From: an uncultured Oscillospiraceae bacterium
GTDB lineage: Bacteria > Bacillota > Clostridia > Oscillospirales > Oscillospiraceae
NCBI GenBank assembly: GCA_904398675.1
Contig: CAJFPI010000014.1
Coordinates: 1 to 16,272, forward strand
DNA length: 16,272 nucleotides
Direction: 5' to 3'
Position 1 is the first letter of the stretch. Each line of letters begins with the position of its first letter. Positions 1-5,809 of this stretch are shown piece after piece. Both the position numbers and the translations under genes were made by a program. The notes below the pieces were generated by a model that saw only the letters and a list, made by a program, of their open reading frames with translations, searched no databases and had not been told where the DNA came from.

Positions 1-831
1 CTGGGCCCGCAGATCCTCGTAGGAGGGGTCCCCGTGGCGCTTGGACATCTTGTTGTGCTGGTCCCGCATGACGGGGGAGCAGTGGACATAGGTGGGGATC
101 TCCCAGCCAAAGCCCTCGTACAGGAGGTTGTATTTGGGGGCGGAGGAGAGATACTCGCTGCCCCGGACCACATGGGTGATGCCCATCAGGTGGTCGTCGA
201 TGACGTTGGCAAAGTTATAGGTGGGCAGGCCGTCCCGCTTGAGGAGCACCTGGTCGTCCAGGGTCTTGTTTTCCACGGTGATGGCGCCGAAGATGGCATC
301 CTGGAAGGTGGTGGTCCCCTCGTGGGGGATCCTCTGGCGGATCACATAGGGCTCTCCCGCATCCACCCGGGCCTGGGCCTGGGCGGGGTCCAGGGAGCGG
401 CAGGGGTCCTCGCCCCGGTCAAACTCGCCGCTGTCCTCCTCGCTCTCCGTTTTCTCGCAGAAACAGTAGTAGGCGTGGCCCCGCTCCACCAGGAGCCTTG
501 CGTACTTTCCATAGGTGTCCCGGCGCTCCGTCTGGATATAGGGGGCCACAGGACCGCCGATATCGGGCCCTTCGTCGTGGGTGAGGCCGCACTCAGCCAT
601 CGTGCGGTAGATCAGCTCCGTGGCGCCCTCCACCTGCCGGGTCTGGTCCGTATCCTCGATGCGCAGGATAAAGGTACCCTGGCTGTGCCGGGCGATGAGC
701 CAGGTGTAGAGGGCAGTGCGCAGGTTCCCCACATGCATGTAGCCGGTGGGGGAGGGGGCGAACCGGGTGCGGACCTTCCCGTGGGGGATCTTGGCCTCCA
801 TGTCGTTAAAATATGTCATGTCAAGGGACAT
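1..831 (-). CDS. gltX: Glutamyl-tRNA synthetase, N-terminal part (cut by window edge)
   Basis: Class I aminoacyl-tRNA synthetase that joins glutamate to tRNA(Glu) in the cytoplasm, using ATP. The 277 residues present cover the catalytic Rossmann domain. They show the start of the fold at RFAPSPTGYMHVGN (HIGH-type motif HVGN at residues 33-36), RIEDTDQTR, a CFC pair with a later Cys as in the zinc-binding GluRS subdomain, and KMSKR at 261-265. The anticodon-binding C-terminal part lies outside the window. The start at 831 is chosen because GGGAGG sits 8 nt upstream; in-frame ATGs at 819 and 801 lack such a site. It follows the GIY-YIG gene by 45 bp on the same strand but also has its own promoter (876-904). 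The sequence seen does not show whether the enzyme is discriminating or also charges tRNA(Gln). Confidence 0.97.
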   Translation of the reverse strand, partial: MSLDMTYFNDMEAKIPHGKVRTRFAPSPTGYMHVGNLRTALYTWLIARHSQGTFILRIEDTDQTRQVEGATELIYRTMAECGLTHDEGPDIGGPVAPYIQTERRDTYGKYARLLVERGHAYYCFCEKTESEEDSGEFDRGEDPCRSLDPAQAQARVDAGEPYVIRQRIPHEGTTTFQDAIFGAITVENKTLDDQVLLKRDGLPTYNFANVIDDHLMGITHVVRGSEYLSSAPKYNLLYEGFGWEIPTYVHCSPVMRDQHNKMSKRHGDPSYEDLRAQ

Positions 832-875
832 TGGATCTTCCTCCCGTGTGTGGTAATTTGAGCAGATTCCCGTGC

Positions 876-904
876 ATTATATCTCAAATTTCACCGTCTG
901 GCAA
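876..904 (-). promoter_or_regulatory. gltX promoter, overlapping the stop of the upstream gene
   Basis: Read on the minus strand, TTGCCA (904-899), a 17-nt spacer and a perfect TATAAT (881-876) form a near-consensus sigma-A promoter. The predicted RNA start is near 869, giving a leader of about 38 nt before the gltX ATG. The TAA stop of the GIY-YIG gene (879-877) lies inside the -10 box. This suggests gltX is transcribed independently as well as by read-through. Confidence 0.8.
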
Positions 905-1209
905 GGGCATGCCGCCATTTCCTCCGCCGGATTTTCTTCTCTTTTGCCGGCGGGAGTGCGGTTTTGGCGTTGGCCGGCAATCAGAGCCTCCTTCTCCGCC
1001 CGGGAGAGGCCCTTGATCTCCCGCTCCCGCCGGAGGGCGGCGGAGCGGTCCGGTACGCGCTCCTGATAGGCCAGCGCCAGCGGGCCCCGGCCCCGGGTGT
1101 ACTTGGCGCCTTTCCCGGAGCGGTGGGCCGCCAGGCGGCGGGGGAGGTTGTTGGTGACGCCGGTATACAGCGTTCCATCGCCGCAGCGGAGGATGTACAC
1201 GATCCACAT
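877..1209 (-). CDS. Small GIY-YIG nuclease-domain protein (UPF0213/YhbQ-like)
   Basis: A 110-residue single-domain protein of the GIY-YIG superfamily, the fold of the UvrC N-terminal nuclease. The N-terminus reads MWIVYILRCGDGTLYTGVTNN, cut here to its key parts: VYIL and LYTG, the two halves of the GIY-YIG motif. RRLAAH, GKGAKYTRGRGP and the conserved Glu in RREREIKGL follow, as is usual for this group. Residues from about 80 onward form a polar tail beyond the domain. The start at 1209 follows an AGGAGGAGG site, although the gap is slightly long. Family members have been reported to nick or bind branched DNA, but many are uncharacterised, so the substrate here is unknown. It is the first gene of a minus-strand unit leading into gltX. 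Confidence 0.88.
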   Translation of the reverse strand: MWIVYILRCGDGTLYTGVTNNLPRRLAAHRSGKGAKYTRGRGPLALAYQERVPDRSAALRREREIKGLSRAEKEALIAGQRQNRTPAGKREENPAEEMAACPCQTVKFEI

Positions 1210-1285
1210 ATGCCCTGCCTCCTCCTGTTTATCGCAGCCCGGCCCCGATGCTGCATGCAGGGCTGTTCTTCTCAGAATACCATTT

Positions 1286-1314
1286 ATATTACTGCATTTT
1301 TGCGCCGGCTGCAA
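1286..1314 (-). promoter_or_regulatory. Putative promoter for the GIY-YIG gene
   Basis: On the minus strand, TTGCAG (1314-1309), a 17-nt spacer and TAATAT (1291-1286) make a reasonable sigma-A promoter. The -10 box matches consensus at four of six positions. RNA would start near 1279, giving a leader of about 70 nt that contains the palindrome CTGCATGCAG. Confidence 0.5.
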
Positions 1315-1398
1315 CGCCCCTGTGCTGCCGCCCTCCGGCATGCAGGCGGCGGTGCAGCCCGGGGACTGTTCCAAAACGGCGAAAATGAGAACAGGAGG

Positions 1399-1427
1399 TT
1401 GCACTTTTGCGGGGAGCGTGGTAGAAT
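1399..1427 (+). promoter_or_regulatory. Promoter of the trpS-tagO-mnaA unit
   Basis: TTGCAC (1399-1404), exactly 17 nt, then TAGAAT (1422-1427). RNA is expected to start near 1434, about 197 nt before the trpS start codon. It is the only good promoter seen ahead of the four-gene unit. Confidence 0.75.
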
Positions 1428-1442
1428 AAACTGATTTTTACC

Positions 1443-1594
1443 GTGCATTTGCGCGGCAGGCCTCTCCGCGCCGGATCTGCGGCGCGGTCTGAAGGAAATG
1501 CACAGGCCGCAGCGGCCCTGGCGGGCGAAGAGCGCGCCGCCCCCAATCTGCCCCAAAAGAGGGGCGCACCCGGAGGGGGGCTTTTTGCGGCCTG
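1443..1594 (+). promoter_or_regulatory. Structured 5' leader of trpS, possible attenuator
   Basis: Several perfect complementary segments fall in this leader. GTGCATTT (1443-1450) pairs with AAATGCAC (1496-1503) and encloses an 8-bp hairpin, CCGCGCCG/CGGCGCGG (1466-1473 with 1480-1487). GGCCGC/GCGGCC (1505-1510 with 1512-1517) forms a tight hairpin. CAGGCCGCA (1503-1511) can instead pair with TGCGGCCTG (1586-1594), which includes the end of the T-run of a terminator-like element. The alternatives exclude one another, as in attenuators. No T-box consensus (GGTGGNACC type) is present and no leader peptide rich in Trp codons is visible. High GC makes chance pairing likely, so function is inferred only. 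Confidence 0.4.
1539..1586 (+). terminator. Terminator-like element in the trpS leader
   Basis: Outer stem GCCCCC (1539-1544) with GGGGGC (1576-1581), inner hairpin GCCCC/GGGGC (1550-1554 with 1561-1565, loop AAAAGA), followed directly by TTTTT (1582-1586). If it works it would stop RNA polymerase before trpS. The stem is interrupted and the T-run short, so it would be a weak or conditional terminator. Confidence 0.35.
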
Positions 1595-1630
1595 CGGAAT
1601 CACCAAGGATCAATAAAAGGAGAATCAGCA

Positions 1631-2629
1631 ATGGATGAGAAGAAGGTTATGCTCTCCGGCATTCAGCCCAGCGGAGATCTGCACCTGGGCAACTACCTGG
1701 GCGCCATCAAGAACTGGGGAGCCAGGGCGGAGGAATTTGACTGCTACTATTTTATGGCGGACATGCACACCATCACCGTGCGGCAGAACCCTGCGGATCT
1801 CCGCCGGCGGACCCTGGAGCAGCTGGCCCAGTATATCGCCTGCGGCCTGGATCCGGAGAAGAATACCCTCTTCATCCAGTCCCATGTCCCCGCCCACGCG
1901 GAGCTTGGCTGGGTGCTCAACTGCTACACCATGTTCGGCGAGCTCAGCCGCATGACCCAGTTCAAGGACAAGGCGGCCAAGCACAAGGACAACATCAACG
2001 GCGGCCTCTTCACCTATCCGGCCCTGATGGCGGCGGACATTCTGCTCTACCAGCCGGACTATGTGCCGGTGGGGGAGGACCAGAAACAGCACTGCGAGCT
2101 GACGCGGGATGTGGCCCAGCGCTTTAACCATATCTACGGGGACGTCTTTAAAATCCCGGAGCCCTATATCCCCAAGGCCGGTGCCCGGATCATGGGGCTC
2201 AGTGCGCCGGAGAGCAAGATGAGCAAGTCCATGCCCGAGGGGTGCGTGTTCCTCATGGAAAAGCCGGAGGACATCCAGCGCAAGTTCAAGCGGGCCGTTA
2301 CCGACAGCGACACGGAGCGCTGCGTCCGCTATGACCCGGCGGCAAAGCCCGGGGTCTCCAACCTCATGAATATCTACGCCGCCGTCACCGGAAAGACCAT
2401 GCCGGAGATCGAGGCGGAGTTTGACGGCCAGGGCTACGGGAAATTCAAGCCCGCTGTGGGCGACGCGGTGATCGAGTGCCTGCGCCCCATCCGGGAGGAG
2501 GCCAGCCGCATTCTCCAGGACAAGGCGTATCTGGAGAGCGTTTACAAGGCCGGGGCGGAGAAGGCGTCCTATGTGGCGAATAAAACGCTGCGCAAGGTTT
2601 ATAAGAAAATCGGCTTTGTGGCGAGGTAG
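1631..2629 (+). CDS. trpS: Tryptophanyl-tRNA synthetase
   Basis: Class Ic synthetase that charges tRNA(Trp) with tryptophan; it normally acts as a cytoplasmic dimer. The 332 residues match the usual bacterial length of about 330. The HIGH-type motif HLGN is at residues 18-21, within SGIQPSGDLHLGNYLG. The signature MADMHT follows, then GEDQKQH in the tryptophan/tRNA site region, and KMSKS at 196-200. The start is supported by AGGAGA 7-8 nt upstream. It is the first gene after a promoter and a structured leader, and its TAG stop lies one base before the next ATG, so it appears co-transcribed with the wall-polymer genes downstream. No defect is seen. Confidence 0.97.
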   Translation: MDEKKVMLSGIQPSGDLHLGNYLGAIKNWGARAEEFDCYYFMADMHTITVRQNPADLRRRTLEQLAQYIACGLDPEKNTLFIQSHVPAHAELGWVLNCYTMFGELSRMTQFKDKAAKHKDNINGGLFTYPALMAADILLYQPDYVPVGEDQKQHCELTRDVAQRFNHIYGDVFKIPEPYIPKAGARIMGLSAPESKMSKSMPEGCVFLMEKPEDIQRKFKRAVTDSDTERCVRYDPAAKPGVSNLMNIYAAVTGKTMPEIEAEFDGQGYGKFKPAVGDAVIECLRPIREEASRILQDKAYLESVYKAGAEKASYVANKTLRKVYKKIGFVAR

Positions 2630-2630
2630 G

Positions 2631-3767
2631 ATGGATATGGCTATCAATCAGGATTTGATCGTCACTGTGATGCTGGCGCTGGTGATGGCGCTGGTCATCA
2701 GCTTTGCGGCCACGCCCTTTGTCCGCCGCCTGGCCTTTACCATCGGGGCGGTGGATATCCCCCGGGACAACCGGCGGATGCATGACCACCCCATCCCCAG
2801 ACTGGGGGGCCTGGCCATCTTTCTGGGGTTTGTCATCAGTGTATTGATCTTTGCAGAAATTGACCGGGAGCTGCAGGGCATCCTCATCGGTGCTGTCATC
2901 ATCGTGGTGCTGGGAATCGTGGACGATATCAAGTCCCTGCCCGCCAAGCTCAAGCTGGTGGTGCAGATCCTGGCGGCGCTGTGTGCCGTGTACCACGGGG
3001 TGGTGATCGAGGTGATCAACAACCCCAACATCTTCAGCGACAACCCCTACTGGGTTCTGGGCTTTTGGAGCTATCCCATCTCCATTATCTGGATCGTGGC
3101 CATTACCAATTCCGTGAACCTGATCGACGGGCTGGACGGCCTGGCGGACGGGGTGTCCACCATCGGCGCGCTGACCATGCTGATTTTGGCGGTGATGCTG
3201 CAGGAGTGGGAGATCTCCATTGTCTGCGGCGCGCTGGTGGGTGCCTGCGTGGGCTTTATTCCTTATAACTTGAATCCCGCCAAGATCTTCATGGGGGACA
3301 CCGGCTCCACCTTTTTGGGCTTTATTTTGGCCACGGTGTCCATCCAGGGGCTGTTCAAGTACTACGCGGTGATCTCCTTCCTGGTGCCCTTTATCATTCT
3401 GGGCCTCCCCATTTTCGACACCAGCTTTGCCTTTATCCGCCGGATCCTCCGGGGGCAGAGCCCCATGACGGCGGACCGCAGCCATGTCCACCATAAGCTC
3501 ATCGACATGGGCATGAACCAGAAACAGGCGGTGTCCACCCTGTATATCATCTCCGGCGTGCTGGGGCTCAGCGCGGTGATGCTCACCACCACCTCCGCGG
3601 GCAAGGCGGCGCTGTTTATCCTGGCGCTGGTGATCTGCGCCGTGGTGGCGGTGCGGGCCATCTGGCCGCCCCACCATGGGGACGGCGGCGTCGGCGAGAA
3701 AAAGAAGGCGGATGAGAAACCGCCGGAGACGGCGGGGGAGGAGACAGAGGAGGAGAAGAATGGATAA
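2631..3767 (+). CDS. tagO: Undecaprenyl-phosphate GlcNAc-1-phosphate transferase (TagO/WecA family)
   Basis: Polytopic membrane enzyme of the MraY/WecA/TagO superfamily, 378 residues. It transfers GlcNAc-1-P from UDP-GlcNAc to undecaprenyl phosphate on the cytoplasmic face, the first step of wall teichoic acid and related lipid-linked polymers. About ten or eleven hydrophobic segments are visible. Key motifs are MHDHPIPRLGG (50-60), the metal-site D98-D99, NLIDGLDGLADG (163-174), FMGDTGS (220-226) and the HxHH-type loop H285/H287/H288, which favours a HexNAc-1-P transferase over MraY. The C-terminal 25 residues are a charged Lys/Glu-rich cytoplasmic tail. The start at 2631 is one base after the trpS stop, with GAGGTAGG just upstream; ATG at 2637 has better spacing and is also possible. 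The next gene, an epimerase using the same nucleotide sugar, supports the call. Confidence 0.9.
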   Translation: MDMAINQDLIVTVMLALVMALVISFAATPFVRRLAFTIGAVDIPRDNRRMHDHPIPRLGGLAIFLGFVISVLIFAEIDRELQGILIGAVIIVVLGIVDDIKSLPAKLKLVVQILAALCAVYHGVVIEVINNPNIFSDNPYWVLGFWSYPISIIWIVAITNSVNLIDGLDGLADGVSTIGALTMLILAVMLQEWEISIVCGALVGACVGFIPYNLNPAKIFMGDTGSTFLGFILATVSIQGLFKYYAVISFLVPFIILGLPIFDTSFAFIRRILRGQSPMTADRSHVHHKLIDMGMNQKQAVSTLYIISGVLGLSAVMLTTTSAGKAALFILALVICAVVAVRAIWPPHHGDGGVGEKKKADEKPPETAGEETEEEKNG

Positions 3768-4905
3768 GCTCCGCGTTATGAGCGTCTTCGGCACCCGGCC
3801 GGAGGCCATCAAAATGGCTCCCCTGGTCAAGGAGCTGGCCGGGCGGGAGGAGATCGAGTCCCTTTGCTGCGTCACGGCCCAGCACAGGGAGATGCTGGAC
3901 AGCGTGCTCAACGTCTTTCAGATCCAGCCGGACTGGGATCTCAACATCATGACCCCCCGGCAGACCCTCTCCACCATCACCAGCCGCTGCCTCACCGGCA
4001 TGGACGAGGCCATCGAGTCCCTGCGGCCGGACCTGATTTTAGTCCACGGCGACACCACCACCACCTTCTCCGGGGCCCTCTCCGCCTTTTATCACAAGGT
4101 GCCGGTGGGTCATGTGGAGGCGGGGCTGCGCACCTATGACAAATACTCCCCCTACCCGGAGGAGATGAACCGAAAGCTTGTGACCGCCATCGCCGACCTC
4201 TATTTCTGCCCCACGGAGAACAACCGGCAGAACCTTTTGAAGGAGGGGGTGGACCAGGGGATCTTTGTGACGGGGAATACGGTGATCGACGCCCTGAAAA
4301 CAACGGTAGACAAGGAGTATCGCTTTACAACAGATCTTCTGAACCGGCTCCCCTATGGCGAGAAAAAGATCCTCCTTGTGACCTGCCACCGCCGGGAGAA
4401 CTACGGAAAGCCCATGGAACAGATCATGACGGCCCTGCGCCGCGTGGCGGAGGACCATCCGGAGGCGGAGCTGGTCTATCCCGTGCACCTGAGCCCGGCG
4501 GTGCAGGAGGCGGCAAAAACCTATCTGGGAAACCACCCGAGAATCCACCTGATCGCGCCCCTGGCGGCGGACGAGATGCACAACCTGATGGCACGGTGCT
4601 ACATGGTCCTCACGGACAGCGGCGGGCTGCAGGAGGAGGCGCCCGCCCTGGGAAAGCCGGTGCTGGTGCTGCGGCGGGAGACGGAACGGCCGGAGGCCGT
4701 GGCCGCCGGGACGGTGGCCCTGGCCGGTGTGGAGGAGGAAACCATCTACGCCATGGCGTCCCGGCTGCTCCGGGACAGGGAGGCCTATGAGGCCATGGCC
4801 CGGGCGGTGAACCCCTATGGCGACGGCTTTGCCTGCCGCCGGATCGCGGATGCAGTGCTCTGGCACTTTGGCCGGGGGGAGAAACCGGAGGATTTTCACA
4901 GCTGA
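3760..4905 (+). CDS. mnaA: UDP-N-acetylglucosamine 2-epimerase, non-hydrolysing
   Basis: Cytoplasmic enzyme that interconverts UDP-GlcNAc and UDP-ManNAc, supplying ManNAc for teichoic acid linkage units or other polysaccharides (MnaA/WecB family). The 381 residues are of typical size. Motifs include GTRPEA (11-16), HGDTTTT (96-102), HVEAGLR (118-124), PEEMNR (133-138), CHRREN (209-214) and DSGG (286-289). Residues matching the catalytic set of E. coli WecB (Asp95, Glu117, Glu131, Arg135, His213) are D98, E120, E134, R138 and H210. The usual PVHxNP stretch reads PVHLSP here, a mild change. The gene overlaps tagO by 8 bp, with GAGGAGGAG just upstream, which implies translational coupling. WecB and MnaA cannot be told apart by sequence; the pairing with TagO favours MnaA. 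Confidence 0.92.
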   Translation: MDKLRVMSVFGTRPEAIKMAPLVKELAGREEIESLCCVTAQHREMLDSVLNVFQIQPDWDLNIMTPRQTLSTITSRCLTGMDEAIESLRPDLILVHGDTTTTFSGALSAFYHKVPVGHVEAGLRTYDKYSPYPEEMNRKLVTAIADLYFCPTENNRQNLLKEGVDQGIFVTGNTVIDALKTTVDKEYRFTTDLLNRLPYGEKKILLVTCHRRENYGKPMEQIMTALRRVAEDHPEAELVYPVHLSPAVQEAAKTYLGNHPRIHLIAPLAADEMHNLMARCYMVLTDSGGLQEEAPALGKPVLVLRRETERPEAVAAGTVALAGVEEETIYAMASRLLRDREAYEAMARAVNPYGDGFACRRIADAVLWHFGRGEKPEDFHS

Positions 4906-4920
4906 GAGGGAGGGGTGCCA

Positions 4921-5664
4921 ATGGATCGGCGGCGGATGACCATGCTCGGCCTGGGCTTTGGCATCCTGATTCTTCTTGTGGTGGTGCTCTTTGCCACCAG
5001 CACGGTCCGCCAGGCGGACCGTATTACCCTGCCTGAGGACGGGGAAAATTCCCCCAGCGGGGACGACGGCGAGTCCGGCGACACCTCCTCTCTGGAGCTT
5101 GTAGGCATTACAACGGAGACAGTGCAGCGGGTGGTGGCCACCATGTCCCGCCTGGAGGCATACAGCCGTACAGTGACGGTGGAGACCTTCTGGGAGGGCG
5201 GCTCCCAATCTGCGGAGCTGCAGACCTATGTCAGCGGCAGTCTCACCCGGGTGGATTCCCGGCAGGCGGATGGCAGCATCCGCCACCTGCTGACGGACGG
5301 GGAGACCAGCTGCATCTGGTATGACGACGCCAGGGAGTGGATCTCCCTGCCCACCGGGGATTTTACCAGCGATACGGAGCAGCGCATCCCCACCTATGAG
5401 GATATTTTGGAGCTGCCTGTCTCAGAGATCGCAAGCGCATCCTATGGGGATTATCAGGGGCTTTACTGCATCGCGGTGGAGACGCTGCCGGACGGGGAGG
5501 GGTACTATACCCAGTACTGGATCTCCGCAGAGACCGGGCTTTTGGCCGGGGCAGAAACCTATCAGTGGGAGGAGCTGGTCTACCGGATGACGGCGCTGAC
5601 GGTGGACGCCTCCACCCCGTCGGAGGATCTGTTCCTCCTGCCGGACGGCTCTTCCTTGGCCTGA
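4921..5664 (+). CDS. Membrane-anchored extracytoplasmic protein of unknown function
   Basis: I do not recognise this 247-residue protein. It begins with MDRRR and one hydrophobic helix (about residues 9-29), then an acidic Ser/Gly/Asp-rich linker (about 38-60). The C-terminal domain of about 190 residues lies outside the cell by the positive-inside rule. There is no Cys after the helix, so it is not a lipoprotein. The domain has many alternating beta-type stretches (TVTVETFW, LTDGETSCIWY, YYTQYWIS) and ends with a PSEDLFLLP pattern, which suggests a LolA/RseB/GerS-like beta fold; this is inference only. GGAGG lies 7 nt before the ATG; GTG at 4915 is a less likely start. It follows mnaA by 15 bp and closes the unit, so a role in envelope assembly or lipid handling is plausible. 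Confidence 0.82.
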   Translation: MDRRRMTMLGLGFGILILLVVVLFATSTVRQADRITLPEDGENSPSGDDGESGDTSSLELVGITTETVQRVVATMSRLEAYSRTVTVETFWEGGSQSAELQTYVSGSLTRVDSRQADGSIRHLLTDGETSCIWYDDAREWISLPTGDFTSDTEQRIPTYEDILELPVSEIASASYGDYQGLYCIAVETLPDGEGYYTQYWISAETGLLAGAETYQWEELVYRMTALTVDASTPSEDLFLLPDGSSLA

Positions 5665-5678
5665 TCCGGAGGCGGCGG

Positions 5679-5715
5679 GGAGGGCGGGCTGATCCGCGGT
5701 TATGCCCGCTCCTCC
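5679..5715 (+). other. GC-rich hairpin in the 3' untranslated region
   Basis: An 11-bp stem with one bulged T: GGAGG plus GCGGGC (5679-5689) pairs with GCCCGC plus CCTCC (5704-5709, 5711-5715). The loop is 14 nt. There is no T-run after it, so it is not a classical terminator. It lies 15 bp after the stop of the unknown membrane protein and may stabilise the mRNA 3' end. Confidence 0.5.
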
Positions 5716-5740
5716 TATCTGTCCCAGGATTTGACACACG

Positions 5741-5769
5741 GAGACGGGGAGGATCCCCGTCTCTTTTTT
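5741..5769 (+). terminator. Rho-independent terminator of the trpS-tagO-mnaA unit
   Basis: Perfect 9-bp stem GAGACGGGG/CCCCGTCTC (5741-5749 with 5755-5763), loop AGGAT, followed by six T. It separates the wall-polymer unit from addB, whose ATG lies only 41 bp further on. Confidence 0.93.
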
Positions 5770-5809
5770 CAGTTTGCAGCGCAGAAAAAGGGAGAGAAAG
5801 GAGAAATAC

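Larger units (their letters stand above)
1210..1630. other. Divergent intergenic control region (421 bp)
   Basis: This is the only gene-free stretch longer than 300 bp. It holds a leftward promoter (1286-1314), a rightward promoter (1399-1427) and the trpS leader. Between the two -35 boxes lies a GC-rich imperfect inverted repeat (arms 1321-1332 and 1345-1356) that neither promoter would transcribe. A perfect 10-bp palindrome CTGCATGCAG lies at 1251-1260, inside the predicted leftward leader. Its GCATGCAG part recurs at 1338-1345. I see no tRNA, T-box consensus or convincing small ORF. Confidence 0.75.

Noticed and set aside
1434..1630. T-box riboswitch before trpS
   Set aside because: No GGTGGNACC-type T-box sequence or recognisable specifier stem was found.
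1498..1638. 46-codon upstream ORF in the trpS leader whose stop overlaps the trpS start, a possible leader peptide
   Set aside because: Only one Trp codon, a purine stretch just 2 nt from the ATG as ribosome site, and a Pro/Arg-rich translation that looks like non-coding GC-rich DNA.
2445..3911. Long minus-strand frame opposite tagO and the start of mnaA
   Set aside because: His/Asp/Gln-rich low-complexity translation typical of an antisense shadow, while the plus strand carries clear enzyme motifs.
5731..5736. Perfect TTGACA as a -35 box for addB
   Set aside because: Nothing like a -10 box lies 16-18 nt downstream, where the GC-rich terminator stem begins.
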